A DNA stretch of 64,000 bases, from positions 2,728,001-2,792,000 of the forward strand of contig NZ_JAMSHO010000001.1 of the NCBI RefSeq assembly GCF_040147005.1, read 5' to 3'. This DNA is from Halomonas sp. H10-9-1. GTDB lineage: Bacteria > Pseudomonadota > Gammaproteobacteria > Pseudomonadales > Halomonadaceae. Both the position numbers and the translations under genes were made by a program. This document shows, piece by piece, positions 52,390-62,062 of the stretch (within the stretch, counting starts at the first letter, position 1; every line of letters begins with the position of its first letter). The notes beneath the pieces are model-generated. The model was not told the DNA's origin. It did not search any database and saw only the letters and a list, made by a program, of their open reading frames with translations.

Positions 52390-53729
52390 GGCGTCCTCGG
52401 CAGGATAAGGATGGCCCGCAGATCGTTGACGTTGGTTCGTGTGGGGCCCGTCACGATCAGTCGGTCCAGGGTCTGGAAGAAAGTGTAGGCATCATTGCGT
52501 GACAGAAAGGCGTCAGGGTCAAGCCCGAGGGAGTCGGCTCGTGCGCGGTCGCCGGCGCCGAACAGGGCCCCGGCGTTGTCCTCGGAGCCGTCGATGCCAT
52601 CGGTGTCGATGGCCAGGGCGTGGATGCCCGAGGCGCCGTGGAGTGTCTCGAAGAGCCCCAGCAGATACTCGACATTGCGTCCCCCGCGGCCGTCACCTCG
52701 CACGGTGACACTGGTCTCGCCACCGGAAAGCAGCAGCAGCGGCCGCGCCAGCTCCTGCTGACAGCTGAGTGCCAGCCGGGCCTGGACGCGCCCCAGCTCG
52801 CGGGCCTCACCCTCCAGGTCATCGCCGAGCACGCGCACCTCCACATCGCTCGCCTCCGCGGCGGCCCGAGCGGCCGCCAGGGCATCGGCGGCGCGGGCCA
52901 GCACCCGGGCACGATCCCGTGCGAAGCCGGGGTCATCGGACACCGGGGCCTGACGGCCGGCACTCTCGAGGTGGTGCCGCACCGGGGCGGGAATGTCGAT
53001 ACCGTAACGCTCGAGGATCGCCAGGGCGTCCGCCGGGGTGGTGGTATCGGGCAGGGTCGGGCCGGAGGCGACCAGGGTCGGGTCATCGCCGGGCACGTCG
53101 GAGATCACCCAGGTCAGCACCGGCGCCGGATGAGCCGCGGCGGCCAGGCGCCCGCCCTTGATGGCCGAGAGGTGACGGCGCACGGTGTTGATCTCGCGAA
53201 TCGGCGCGCCGCAGCGCAGTAACTCGCGGTTGAGCGCCTGCTTCTCGGCCAGGCTCACGCCCGGTGCCGGCAGGCTCATCAGCGACGAGCCACCGCCGGA
53301 GATCAGCGCGATCACCAGGTCGTCCTCGCCCACCAGCGCCACGGCCTCGAGCATGCGTCGCGCGGCCTTCTCGCTCAGGTCGTCGGGCATCGGGTGCGAC
53401 GCCTCGAGGACCTCGATGCGCTGGCAGGGCGCCTCTCGATTTTCGATACCGTGCCCGTAGCGGGTCACCACCAGCCCCTCGAGAGGCGCCTCGGGCTGAT
53501 GGGCCAGCCAGGCGCGCTCCAGGGTCGCGGCCATGGCGGCGGCGGCCTTGCCCGCGCCGACCACCACGGTGCGGCCGGCGGGCGGCGGGGGGAGTTCGCC
53601 GGGCAGCAGGCTGTCGGGGTGCACCGCGCGTACGGCCTCACCGGCCAGGCCGCGCAACCAGCACAGGAGCTCCGGCTCCGACAGGACGGCGATGGCATCG
53701 GGGGTGGATGGGGACGGCGTGGCGACCAT
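52386..53729 (-). CDS. ttuD: Glycerate 2-kinase / MOFRL family (TtuD type)
   Basis: 447 aa; the ATG at 53727-53729 follows AGGAG. The DUF4147 N-terminal domain ([59 protein letters not shown]) and the C-terminal MOFRL domain ([34 protein letters not shown]) are complete. It phosphorylates glycerate to 2-phosphoglycerate (older name hydroxypyruvate reductase). With pykA downstream it would channel glyoxylate-derived glycerate to pyruvate. Confidence 0.92.
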   Translation of the reverse strand: MVATPSPSTPDAIAVLSEPELLCWLRGLAGEAVRAVHPDSLLPGELPPPPAGRTVVVGAGKAAAAMAATLERAWLAHQPEAPLEGLVVTRYGHGIENREAPCQRIEVLEASHPMPDDLSEKAARRMLEAVALVGEDDLVIALISGGGSSLMSLPAPGVSLAEKQALNRELLRCGAPIREINTVRRHLSAIKGGRLAAAAHPAPVLTWVISDVPGDDPTLVASGPTLPDTTTPADALAILERYGIDIPAPVRHHLESAGRQAPVSDDPGFARDRARVLARAADALAAARAAAEASDVEVRVLGDDLEGEARELGRVQARLALSCQQELARPLLLLSGGETSVTVRGDGRGGRNVEYLLGLFETLHGASGIHALAIDTDGIDGSEDNAGALFGAGDRARADSLGLDPDAFLSRNDAYTFFQTLDRLIVTGPTRTNVNDLRAILILPRTP

Positions 53730-54019
53730 GGGATTCTCCTCTATGCTGATGGCCCCACCGGGACCAACCATGGAATGCTTGGGTCGTGGCGTCGGGTACA
53801 GGCATCTGGAGCCTACCGGATTCTGCGGCGGTCATGCGGGCCATGACGACTCCCTGCCGAGGATCTTTTTATGGAAACACTTTCTGCATACCGAAACTAG
53901 GTCGGCGGGCACGGAGCGTCAAGCTCATTTGGAAAATATTTTCAAATACTCACCCGCCCAAAAAATACCCAAATCGCTGCAGCGGCTTGGGTACTCATAG
54001 GGAGGTCATGGATCCTGCG
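53730..54019. promoter_or_regulatory. Promoter region of the ttuD-pykA operon
   Basis: 290 bp with no gene. It contains the allA terminator (53961-53993) and an AT-rich near-palindrome at 53927-53947 (ATTTGG...CAAAT with AAAATATTTT at its core), placed where a regulator of ttuD could bind. Confidence 0.5.
53961..53993 (-). terminator. Intrinsic terminator of allA
   Basis: On the minus strand TACCCAA pairs with TTGGGTA, with a CGCTGCAGCG dyad inside, followed by TATTTTTT. It starts about 27 bp after the allA stop. Confidence 0.8.
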
Positions 54020-54505
54020 TTACAGGACGACTCGCATCGACAGGGGGGTCTCATCGCAGTTGCTGCCCTCGCCGCCACGATCGACGACCAGGAACTCCCC
54101 TTCCTGCTCCAGCACCGACTGGATGGCGTGCCAGGTGCCGGCGCGGTAGTTGACTCCCTGGCGCCCGTCGGTGACGAAGGCGCGCACCTCGGCAGGGTCG
54201 ATCTCGTCGCCCGGTGGCGCCACCACCACCACGAACCTTTCTTGATGGAGCGGCATGAAGGCCTGGCTGCCCAGTGGGTGACGCTCCAGGAAGTCGAGTT
54301 CCAGTGGAATCTCGACGGGCTGGCTGACGAAGACGCTGATCAACGTCCGCGCACCCTCCCCCAGGGTCTCGACCTTGGCCAGGTCGTGGTGGCGCCGGGT
54401 ACGCCCGGCGTTGATGGGAAACCACTCCGATGCCCGAGCGTCGATCACGTCGCCGAAGGGCGCGAAGGCCTCGGCGGTCAGCGGTTCGGCTTTCAGTTCC
54501 AGCAT
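54020..54505 (-). CDS. allA: Ureidoglycolate lyase
   Basis: 161 aa. It splits ureidoglycolate to glyoxylate and urea. Family features: LTAEAFAPFGDVIDA at the start, FVSQPVEIPLELDFLERHPL, GSQAFMPLHQERFVVVVAPP, and VNYRAGTWHAIQSVL. ATG at 54503-54505. The upstream region is now occupied by an interspersed repeat split by an IS1111-type element, which may cut it off from the allE/puuE transcript. Confidence 0.93.
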   Translation of the reverse strand: MLELKAEPLTAEAFAPFGDVIDARASEWFPINAGRTRRHHDLAKVETLGEGARTLISVFVSQPVEIPLELDFLERHPLGSQAFMPLHQERFVVVVAPPGDEIDPAEVRAFVTDGRQGVNYRAGTWHAIQSVLEQEGEFLVVDRGGEGSNCDETPLSMRVVL

Positions 54506-54539
54506 GTTCTTGTATCTCCGACGTTGGATGCGAGAGGCG

Positions 54540-54587
54540 CCGGGGACAGGCCTGGAGGGGGTCCTATGCCAGGGATGGCATCGGTAG
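54540..54587. repeat. 94-bp interspersed repeat, copy B, left part
   Basis: Begins CCGGGGACAGGCCTGG and runs to GGTAG, where the IS1111-type element starts; continues at 56000-56045. Together 94 bp. Confidence 0.75.
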
Positions 54588-54682
54588 CAATGGGATGGAG
54601 TCCTCCCCACCCTATATCGGCGTCGTTGCGCCACACTGGTGGGCGAGAACACCAACCAGCCTGAGGGTGAGGAGAACTCGTC

Positions 54683-55723
54683 ATGAACATTACCCGTGTC
54701 GGCGTCGATATCGCAAAGTCTGTTTTTCATGTCCACGGCGTCGATCGCCATGATCAGGTGCAGTGGCAAGGTAAGTACACCCGCGAAAAATGGCTGAATG
54801 CGGTCAGCAAGCGGGTGCCGGCGGGAGCCGAGATCGGCATGGAAGCCTGTGCCTCGTCTCACTTCTGGGCGCGGGCCCTGCAGGCGCGGGGCTATCGCGT
54901 CAAGTTGATCGCCGCACAGTTCGTGACGCCCTACGTGAAGAGCAACAAGAATGACCGGGTCGACGCCGAAGCGATCTGTGAAGCCATGGGGCGGCCCAGT
55001 ATGCGCTTCGTGGCCGTCAAGAGCGTCGCTCAGCAGGATACCCAGGCGGCACACCGCATTCGTGAAGAGCTGGTACGGCAGCGCACGGCCAAGGCCAACC
55101 AGATACGCGGGCTGGTGGGGGAGTATGGCCTGGTCGCTCCGGTGGGTATCGGTCAGTTGCGTGCCGCCCTGCCTCGCTGGCTGGAAGCGGCAGACAACGG
55201 GCTGACGGATGCCTTTCGTGTCCTGCTTGCCGGCCTTGCCGAGGATCTGCGCCACCTGGATGAGCGCATCGCGACGGTCACGGCAAGCCTCGAGCGACAG
55301 GCCAAGACCGACCCCGTGGCCAAGCGGCTGATGACGCTGCAGGGTATCGGTCCACTGACCGCCACCGCGCTGGCCGGCGCCCTCGGCGATGGCAAGAGCT
55401 TTCGGCGCGGGCGAGATTTTGCCGCCTCGCTCGGCTTGACGCCGCGACAGCACAGCACCGGGGGGCGAGACCGCCTGCTGGGCATCAGCAAACGCGGCGA
55501 CAGTTACCTGCGCAAGCTACTGGTGCATGGCGCGCGCTCGGTGCTCCGGCATGTGGGCACCAAGGACGACGGCCTGAGCCAGTGGGTCAGGCACCTGGCC
55601 GAGCACAAGCATGCCAATGTGGCGGTCGTCGCACTGGCCAACAAGACGGCACGGATCGCCTGGGCGGTAACCCGCCATGAGACGGCCTATGATGCGTCGC
55701 TGGCGTCGCGGCTGTCGGCATGA
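54683..55723 (+). CDS. IS110/IS1111-family transposase
   Basis: 346 aa. The N-terminal RuvC-like DEDD domain (VGVDIAKSVFHVHGVD; IGMEACASSHFWAR; KNDRVDAEAICEA) and the C-terminal transposase-20 domain (LMTLQGIGPLTATALAGALG; FAASLGLTPRQHSTGGRDRL; GISKRGDSYLRKLLVHGARS with the catalytic Ser region) are complete. GGTGAGGAG precedes the ATG. Enzymes of this family use a guide RNA encoded in the element's own non-coding end. Confidence 0.94.
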   Translation: MNITRVGVDIAKSVFHVHGVDRHDQVQWQGKYTREKWLNAVSKRVPAGAEIGMEACASSHFWARALQARGYRVKLIAAQFVTPYVKSNKNDRVDAEAICEAMGRPSMRFVAVKSVAQQDTQAAHRIREELVRQRTAKANQIRGLVGEYGLVAPVGIGQLRAALPRWLEAADNGLTDAFRVLLAGLAEDLRHLDERIATVTASLERQAKTDPVAKRLMTLQGIGPLTATALAGALGDGKSFRRGRDFAASLGLTPRQHSTGGRDRLLGISKRGDSYLRKLLVHGARSVLRHVGTKDDGLSQWVRHLAEHKHANVAVVALANKTARIAWAVTRHETAYDASLASRLSA

Positions 55724-55996
55724 AAAACGATTGGATTTAGCACGTTAGTGTAATATTGAGCATCGTCCACCACGATTGCTGAGCATGCTGCAGGATGGCG
55801 AACAGGTCGAACCGACGTCAGACAACCCCTTCTGGACGCTGAGCCTTTTGAGCTCGAGGTAGCGATTGGGAGCTGACGTGCGGATAGCCCATCAAGGTCC
55901 GATGCTCATCAGAGCATCATTAACGAGACCGGATATACGTGTGCAGTCGTACCTACCGACCATCGTGCCTCGTGCTTGCAAACGGGGAGGACTCCA
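55724..55996 (+). ncRNA. Probable guide (seek/bridge) RNA region of the IS1111 element
   Basis: 273 bp between the transposase stop and the right inverted repeat with no coding content. In the IS1111 group the guide RNA is encoded in this downstream region. The RNA ends and loops were not determined by eye. Confidence 0.5.
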
Positions 55997-55999
55997 TAT

Positions 56000-56045
56000 A
56001 CGCCCAGGGAGGGGTTCACAGCGCCCCCGAACAGGCCTGTCGCCG
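56000..56045. repeat. 94-bp interspersed repeat, copy B, right part
   Basis: Runs from CGCCCAGGGAGGGG to CAGGCCTGTCGCCGG, completing the copy begun at 54540. Confidence 0.75.
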
Positions 56046-56102
56046 GATCAGCCTCGAGCCCCGCCAACGCAGCTCGCGAGTCTCGGGCAGACGCCTGAAT
56101 GC

Positions 56103-56936
<834 letters not shown>

Positions 56937-56978
56937 GGTGTGTCCTGATCAGATAGGGCTCGTCTCCGGCGAGAGGCA

Positions 56979-57073
56979 TCGGGGACAGGTCTGGAGGGGG
57001 TCCGAGGTCCAGGGACGGCCGAGGTAGCGTACAGGGACGTATTCACAGCGCCCCCGAACAGGCCTGTCGCCAG
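56979..57073. repeat. 94-bp interspersed repeat, copy C
   Basis: Begins TCGGGGACAGGTCTGG and ends CAGGCCTGTCGCCAG, in the puuE-allE gap. It shares short flanks (GAGAGGC before, ATCAGCCTCGAGCC after) with copy B. Confidence 0.75.
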
Positions 57074-57105
57074 ATCAGCCTCGAGCCACTCCGAATGGCC
57101 TGGGT

Positions 57106-58044
57106 TCAGCGCGCGGGCGCCGGGTGATGCTCCGCCCAGTGTCGGGCGATATCCACGCGGCGCGCCACCCACACCCGGTCGTGGGCCTCGATATGGTCGA
57201 GGAAGCGCTGCAGGGCGCGGAAGCGGCCGGGACGCCCCAGCAGGCGGCAGTGCATGCCGACGGAGAGCATCTTGGGGGCCTCCTCGCCCTCCGCGTAGAG
57301 CACGTCGAAGGCGTCACGCAGGTAGGTGAAGAAGTGGTCGGCGGTGTTGAAGCCCTGGGGCGCGGCGAAGCGCATGTCGTTGGTGTCCAGGGTGTAGGGC
57401 ACGATCAGATGGTTGTGCTCGATGCCCTGGCTGTCGGCCTCGCGGGTCCAGAACGGCAGGTCATCGCCGTAGTAGTCGCTGTCATAGAGGAAGCCGCCTT
57501 CGTCGAGCACCAGGCGGCGGGTGTTGGGGCTGTCGCGGCCGGTATACCAGCCTTGGGGCTTTTCGCCGTAGAGGCGCTGAAAGATCGCCACGGCCTTCTG
57601 CAGGTGCTCACGCTCGACGTGTTCGGGCACGTTCTGATAGTGGATCCAGCGATAGCCGTGACAGGCGATTTCGTGCCCCAGTTCCTTGAAGGCGTGGGCC
57701 ACCTCGGGGTGGCGCTCCAGCGCCATGGCCACGCCGAACACGGTCAGCGGCAGGCCGCGGCGCTCGAACTCGCGCAGGATGCGCCATACGCCGACGCGGG
57801 AGCCGTATTCGTAGATCGACTCCATGCTCAGATGGCGATCCGGATAGCTGGCCGCACCGATGATCTCGGAAAGGAACTGCTCGGAGCCTTCGTCGCCGTG
57901 GAGCACGCAGTTCTCGCCGCCCTCCTCGTAGTTGAGCACGAACTGTACGGCAATGCGGGCCTTGCCGGGCCAATTAGCATGGGGCGGAGTGCGGCCATGG
58001 CCGATCAGGTCACGGGGGTATTCAGTGGCAGAAACCAACGTCAT
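57106..58044 (-). CDS. puuE: Allantoinase, PuuE (polysaccharide deacetylase) type
   Basis: 312 aa; the ATG at 58042-58044 follows GGGAG. It opens allantoin to allantoate and is not related to the amidohydrolase AllB. Motifs: YPRDLIGHGRTPPHANWPG, VQFVLNYEEGGENCVLHGD, GHEIACHGYRWIHYQNVP, GWYTGRDSPNTRRLV, and MLSVGMHCRLLGRPGR. A TGTATACA site lies 59 bp upstream. Confidence 0.94.
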   Translation of the reverse strand: MTLVSATEYPRDLIGHGRTPPHANWPGKARIAVQFVLNYEEGGENCVLHGDEGSEQFLSEIIGAASYPDRHLSMESIYEYGSRVGVWRILREFERRGLPLTVFGVAMALERHPEVAHAFKELGHEIACHGYRWIHYQNVPEHVEREHLQKAVAIFQRLYGEKPQGWYTGRDSPNTRRLVLDEGGFLYDSDYYGDDLPFWTREADSQGIEHNHLIVPYTLDTNDMRFAAPQGFNTADHFFTYLRDAFDVLYAEGEEAPKMLSVGMHCRLLGRPGRFRALQRFLDHIEAHDRVWVARRVDIARHWAEHHPAPAR

Positions 58045-58377
58045 GGCAGGGCTCCCGATTGTTATGGACAGAGAAGTAGCAGGCGAACACGGCAAGCACT
58101 TATGTATACAAGGATAAAAGTAAGCCGTTGCCATGCGGGCGGCAAGGGATGCAGCACGCCACATTTTGAATACAAAAGTATTATAAAAATGTCGCCATTC
58201 AAGCATTCACGAGCCTCATTAGACTAATGTCTCCCCCTCAGGCAGACCAGAGAGACCCGTCAAAACAGCCCTGAAGTCGCATGAAACGGCGCTTTCAGCG
58301 CGCTTCCCATGCCGGCCATCCGACTCTTGCCACACACACAAAATCAACTTACTTTGTGTACAAGACCATCCACCAGG
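58045..58377. promoter_or_regulatory. Promoter region of puuE
   Basis: About 330 bp, gene-free, AT-rich near puuE. Contains TGTATACA (58103-58110), a TTTTGAATACAAAA dyad (58163-58176) and CTTTGTGTACAAG (near 58352), all similar to a GntR/FCD operator. To the right a permease remnant begins. Confidence 0.5.
58103..58110. promoter_or_regulatory. TGTATACA site upstream of puuE
   Basis: The 8-bp palindrome TGTATACA in the context TTATGTATACAAGG, 59 bp before the puuE start. The same core is the centre of the 28-bp palindrome at 50831-50858. Confidence 0.5.
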
Positions 58378-58695
58378 AAGCTGGTTCAGCCCGACTCCGC
58401 CGCCGGCCTGCAGCTCTTCGTGCAGACCTAATCCGCCTTCCTCGGCCCGATCTTCGCGGTGCTGGTGGTGGACTACTTCCTGATCCGCCGCCGCACGCTG
58501 GACCTCGACAAGCTCTATGACGAGCACGGGCCCTACCGGGGCGTCAACCTGGCCGCACTGATCGCCACTGCCGTGGGCATCGTCACCGCCCTGAGCTTCT
58601 CCTCCATTTCCTGGTACGCCAGCCTGATCCCGGCGGGCCTAACCTACTACCTGCTGATGCGCCACTGGGCCCCCTGCCAGCGCTTCTGCCAGTAG
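58378..58695 (+). pseudogene. Remnant of an NCS1-family permease (C-terminal end)
   Basis: About 105 codons matching the end of cytosine/allantoin-type permeases: QLFVQT, stop, SAFLGPIFAVLVVDYFLIRR, then LDLDKLYDEHGPYRG and two membrane helices. A TAA stands where the family has Tyr (TYSAFLGP), and the first three-quarters of the gene are missing. It was presumably an allantoin, urate or purine transporter of this cluster. Confidence 0.75.
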
Positions 58696-58791
58696 GCCGA
58701 CCAGGCATGAGCGCCAGCGCCCCGGACCAGGATCCGGGGCGCTGCGCATGGGGGACACGGTAGCCGCGGTGGATACCGCGGTCGAATCGAG

Positions 58792-59508
58792 TCAAGCGCC
58801 GAAGATGCGCTGCAGGTCGGGCGCCTCGTCCTCCTCCTCGAGGATCGACAGCGACGCCTCGATCGCCTTGAGATGCCGGCTCATGAAGGCCGTCGCACGC
58901 TCGCCGTTGCGATCCTCCAGGTAACCGATCAGGTCCTCGTGATCATGGGATTCACACCCCAGATGGCCTGGGTTGCCATAGACCGCCAGGATCAGGGAAG
59001 AGCGAAAGCACAGCCGCTCGACGAAATCGGCCAGGGTGGCGTTGCCGGCGATACGCGCCAGGCGGGTGTGGAAGTCGGCGGAGAATCGAATGGCAGTACT
59101 CTGCTCGCCGGCCCGCAGTGCCTCCCGTTCTCGCTGGGCCAGCTGACGCAGGTCGGCGGCCTCGTCGACAGTAATGCGTCGCGCCACTTCAGGCATCAGC
59201 CCACACTCCACCATCTGGCGAGCATCGAAGACGTCTCTGGCCTCCTCGGCGGTGGGTCGCGTGACGCTGGCACCGCGCCGCGGCGTGAGGGTGACCAGCT
59301 GCTCCAACGCCAGACGCTGCAGGATCTTGCGGATGCCGGTGCGGCTGACGCCGAACACCTCGGCCAGGGCATCCTCGCGTAGGCGCGCACCGGGCTTGAG
59401 ACGGTGCTCGATGATGGCATCGCTGATCGCCCGGTGGATCGTCGCGTGGCGCTCGGCGCCGTCGCCATTCTTGCCGCGGCGGCTCGGGGCCTCCTGACGC
59501 TGGTTCAT
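58792..59508 (-). CDS. GntR/FCD-family transcriptional regulator
   Basis: 238 aa from the ATG at 59506-59508. Winged helix: HRAISDAIIEHRLKPGARLR, EVFGVSRTGIRKILQRLALE; FCD domain with DFHTRLARIAGNATL and ESHDHEDLIGYLEDRNGE, SRHLKAIE carrying metal-binding His/Asp. It lies inside the urate-allantoin cluster and is probably its regulator; a TGTATACG site is 34 bp upstream of its start. Confidence 0.92.
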   Translation of the reverse strand: MNQRQEAPSRRGKNGDGAERHATIHRAISDAIIEHRLKPGARLREDALAEVFGVSRTGIRKILQRLALEQLVTLTPRRGASVTRPTAEEARDVFDARQMVECGLMPEVARRITVDEAADLRQLAQREREALRAGEQSTAIRFSADFHTRLARIAGNATLADFVERLCFRSSLILAVYGNPGHLGCESHDHEDLIGYLEDRNGERATAFMSRHLKAIEASLSILEEEDEAPDLQRIFGA

Positions 59509-59541
59509 GTGGCCTGGTTCCCTGTGATTGGCTGCCCTCAT

Positions 59542-59548
59542 TGTATAC
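59542..59548. promoter_or_regulatory. TGTATAC site upstream of gntR
   Basis: TTGTATACGTG in the gntR promoter; similar to sites before puuE and uraD, suggesting self-control. Confidence 0.4.
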
Positions 59549-59636
59549 GTGATGCCGATGAAATCACGCCCCTGCCTCGGTGCAGGAGGAGCCGCCACGG
59601 GAGCGGATCATCTCGCTGGATGCTCAGAGCCAAGGC

Positions 59637-60842
59637 TCAGGGGGACCAGGTGGCGATGGTATCGCGCTCCTCCTCGGTCATGCCGGTGATATTGCCCAGC
59701 GGCATGTAGCCGCTCGCCACGACCTCCTGGATCTTGTGCCTCTGCTGCAGGATCTGCTCGTGGGTGTCGTAGGCCAGGCCCGCGGGCGGCGCATTGAAAC
59801 CCTGCTGGGTGGGCTCGCTGGCATGGCAGGCGACGCAGCGGCTCTCGATGATCGGCTGCACCTCGGCCATGCCGACGGAAACCGGCACCTGGGCCTGCCC
59901 GGCGTTGCCACCGACGCTGGGCATGGCGATCCAGAAGGCCACCGCGATCAGCGCGGTGCCGGCCACCGGATAAGCCGGCTGGATCTTGCCGGCGTGCATC
60001 AGCACGAAGAACTGGCGGATCAGGGCGCCGGCGAAGATGAACAACGACATGACCACCCATGCATGCTCGTGGGAGTAGGCGAAGGAGTAGTGGTTGCTGA
60101 TCATCAGCAACACCACCGGCAGGGTGAAATAGGTGTTGTGGACCGAACGCTGCTTACCGCGCTTGCCGTCCAGCGGGTTGGGTGCCTCGCCGGCCTTCAT
60201 CGCCTTCACCATGCGGCGCTGACCGGGAATGATCCAGAAGAACACATTGGCCGACATGGCGGTGGCCATCACCGCGCCGGTGAGCAGGAAGGCCGCACGG
60301 CCGGAGAAGATCTGGGTGCTCAGGTAGGAGACCACCACCATCATCACCGCCACCGCGACACTGAGGACGCCATCACGCGTCATGTTGGGACTGATGCGCT
60401 TGCACAGCTCGTTATAGAGCACCCAGCCGCCGAGCAGGAACAGCAGCGTCACCACGTTGGCCTGCCAACCGCTCATGTTGGCGGCCCAGCCCCAGCTGGC
60501 ATTAGGGTTGACCAGGTAGAAGCTGGGGCTGGCCATGTACAGCAGAACGAACAGCGCAAAGCCCGACAGCCAGGTGGTATAGGCCTTCCAGAACGACCAG
60601 TGCAGGTCCTCGGGAAGCTTGGCCGGCGCCGTGGCGTACTTCTGGTTGTGGTAGAAGCCACCGCCGTGAACCGCCCACATCTCGCCAAATACACCCTTGT
60701 CGCGCTCCTCTGCCGCCCTGGGCGTGCGCAGGCCGTTGTCCAGCATCACGAAGTAGATGGACTCGCCGATCCAGGCGATGGCCGCGATGACATGCAGCCA
60801 GCGCAGCATGAAGTTCCCGAAATCCAGCAGGTAGGCTTGCAT
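59637..60842 (-). CDS. puuD: Urate hydroxylase, PuuD type with cytochrome c domain
   Basis: 401 aa. A membrane DUF989 urate hydroxylase domain with eight or so helices (FMLRWLHVIAAIAWIGESIY, AVHGGGFYHNQKY, HWSFWKAYTTWLSGFALF, NHYSFAYSHEHAWVV) fused to a C-terminal cytochrome c domain with heme motif CVACH (about 334-338) and a likely Met ligand in GYMPLGN. It oxidises urate to 5-hydroxyisourate and passes electrons to the respiratory chain rather than making peroxide. It starts 52 bp after uraH. Confidence 0.94.
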   Translation of the reverse strand: MQAYLLDFGNFMLRWLHVIAAIAWIGESIYFVMLDNGLRTPRAAEERDKGVFGEMWAVHGGGFYHNQKYATAPAKLPEDLHWSFWKAYTTWLSGFALFVLLYMASPSFYLVNPNASWGWAANMSGWQANVVTLLFLLGGWVLYNELCKRISPNMTRDGVLSVAVAVMMVVVSYLSTQIFSGRAAFLLTGAVMATAMSANVFFWIIPGQRRMVKAMKAGEAPNPLDGKRGKQRSVHNTYFTLPVVLLMISNHYSFAYSHEHAWVVMSLFIFAGALIRQFFVLMHAGKIQPAYPVAGTALIAVAFWIAMPSVGGNAGQAQVPVSVGMAEVQPIIESRCVACHASEPTQQGFNAPPAGLAYDTHEQILQQRHKIQEVVASGYMPLGNITGMTEEERDTIATWSP

Positions 60843-60894
60843 AGGGGGCCTCGTCTAGCGTCTCGTCATGGGCACATCGACAGGGTGGTCCCCC

Positions 60895-61248
60895 TCAGCT
60901 GCCGCGATAGGTGGAATAGCCATAGGGCGAGAGCAGCAGCGGTACATGATAGTGCGCGCCGGCATCGGCCACGCCGAAGCGCAACGGGATGACATCCAGG
61001 AAGCGCGGCTCCTCGGCCACTACGCCCTGTGCACTCAGGTAGTCGCCGGCATGAAAGACCAGCTCGTACTGGCCGGTGGCAAACGCCTCGCCCTCGAGGA
61101 TCGGCGCCTCGCAGCGACCGTCGGCGTTGGTCACCACTTCCTTCAGGCGGATGCGCTGCCCTCTCTCCAGGCGGTAGACCTCGATGCGGATGCCCTCGCC
61201 CGGGCACCCCTGGGCGGTATCGAGTACGTGGGTGGTCAGGCGTCCCAT
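60895..61248 (-). CDS. uraH: 5-hydroxyisourate hydrolase (transthyretin-like)
   Basis: 117 aa. It hydrolyses 5-hydroxyisourate to OHCU. Signature residues: [20 protein letters not shown] at the N-terminus, the family Arg in ...[25 protein letters not shown] with the C-terminal YRGS tetrapeptide. AAGGAGAG precedes the ATG. Operon with puuD. Confidence 0.95.
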   Translation of the reverse strand: MGRLTTHVLDTAQGCPGEGIRIEVYRLERGQRIRLKEVVTNADGRCEAPILEGEAFATGQYELVFHAGDYLSAQGVVAEEPRFLDVIPLRFGVADAGAHYHVPLLLSPYGYSTYRGS

Positions 61249-61387
61249 GCTGGACTCTCCTTGCGTGATGTAGTGAAGCGTATCGCGGTGAAGCTCGGGC
61301 TACGCTGTCGAAGACGGGGTGGCGACCACCACCCTCACTCATGAAGACAGCTTTATCCATCTTTGGGGTACATTTCAAAATATTTTT

Positions 61388-61395
61388 TGTATACA
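61388..61395. promoter_or_regulatory. TGTATACA site in the uraH/uraD divergent promoter
   Basis: Context TTTTTTGTATACATTC, 50 bp before the uraD start and 140 bp before uraH; probably shared by both directions. An AT-rich TTTCAAAATATTTT block lies just to its left. Confidence 0.5.
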
Positions 61396-61444
61396 TTCAC
61401 TCGAAGCACACGATCGAACATCACCCGCCCCCGCCAGGAGGAGC

Positions 61445-61984
61445 ATGACCATGAGCGACAGCACCCTGAGCCCACCCCCCAGTCAGCTGGATCAGGCCGC
61501 CTTCGTGGCTGCCTATGGCGAGATCTACGAGCACTCCCCTTGGGTGGCCGAGCTGGCCTGGGAACAGGGGCTGGGCCCCGCGCATGACTCCCCGGCGGGC
61601 CTGGCCGAGGCGATGAGCGCCGTACTCACCGGCGCCCCGGCCGAGCGCCAGTTGGACGTGATCCGCGCCCACCCCGACCTGGCCGGCAAGGCGGCCATCG
61701 CCGGCGAGCTCACCGACGACTCCACCCGGGAGCAGGCCGGCGCCGGCCTCGACCAGTGTTTGCCGGAAGAGATGGCACGCTTCGAGCGGCTCAATGCCGC
61801 CTATAAGGCGAAGTTCGGCTTCCCCTTCGTGATGGCGGTCAAGGGCAGCGACCGCTACGCCATTCTCGACGCCTTCGAGACGCGCCTGGAGAACACCCCG
61901 GCCGAGGAGCGCCGTACGGCAGTGGCGCAGATCAACCGCATTGCCCGCTTCCGCCTGGAGGCCAGGGCCAACACCAGGCAGTGA
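61445..61984 (+). CDS. uraD: OHCU decarboxylase
   Basis: 179 aa from the ATG at 61445 (a second ATG is two codons later; AGGAGG precedes both). It decarboxylates OHCU to S-allantoin. Family motifs: YEHSPWVAELAWEQG, VIRAHPDLAGKAAI with the catalytic His, STREQAGAGLDQC, and FPFVMAVKGSDRYAILDAFE. Divergent from uraH-puuD. Confidence 0.95.
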   Translation: MTMSDSTLSPPPSQLDQAAFVAAYGEIYEHSPWVAELAWEQGLGPAHDSPAGLAEAMSAVLTGAPAERQLDVIRAHPDLAGKAAIAGELTDDSTREQAGAGLDQCLPEEMARFERLNAAYKAKFGFPFVMAVKGSDRYAILDAFETRLENTPAEERRTAVAQINRIARFRLEARANTRQ

Positions 61985-62062
61985 CACCACCCACCCCGGG
62001 CAGGCGTGAGGCGCACCCTCTTCTATAGTGAAGAGAGGCACGCACCTAAGGGGAGGCTCGCC

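Larger units (their letters stand above)
54588..55999 (+). mobile_element. IS110-family element, IS1111 group
   Basis: About 1412 bp. Subterminal inverted repeats ATGGAGTCCTCCCC at 54595-54608 and 55983-55996 leave 7 bp outside on the left and 3 bp on the right, the spacing known for the IS1111 group. No target duplication is evident. It is inserted in the middle of copy B of the 94-bp repeat. Confidence 0.85.

Noticed and set aside
54020..55453. Open frame running from the IS1111 element into allA
   Set aside because: Only the last 161 codons (allA) are protein-like; the front part is the complement of the transposase gene.
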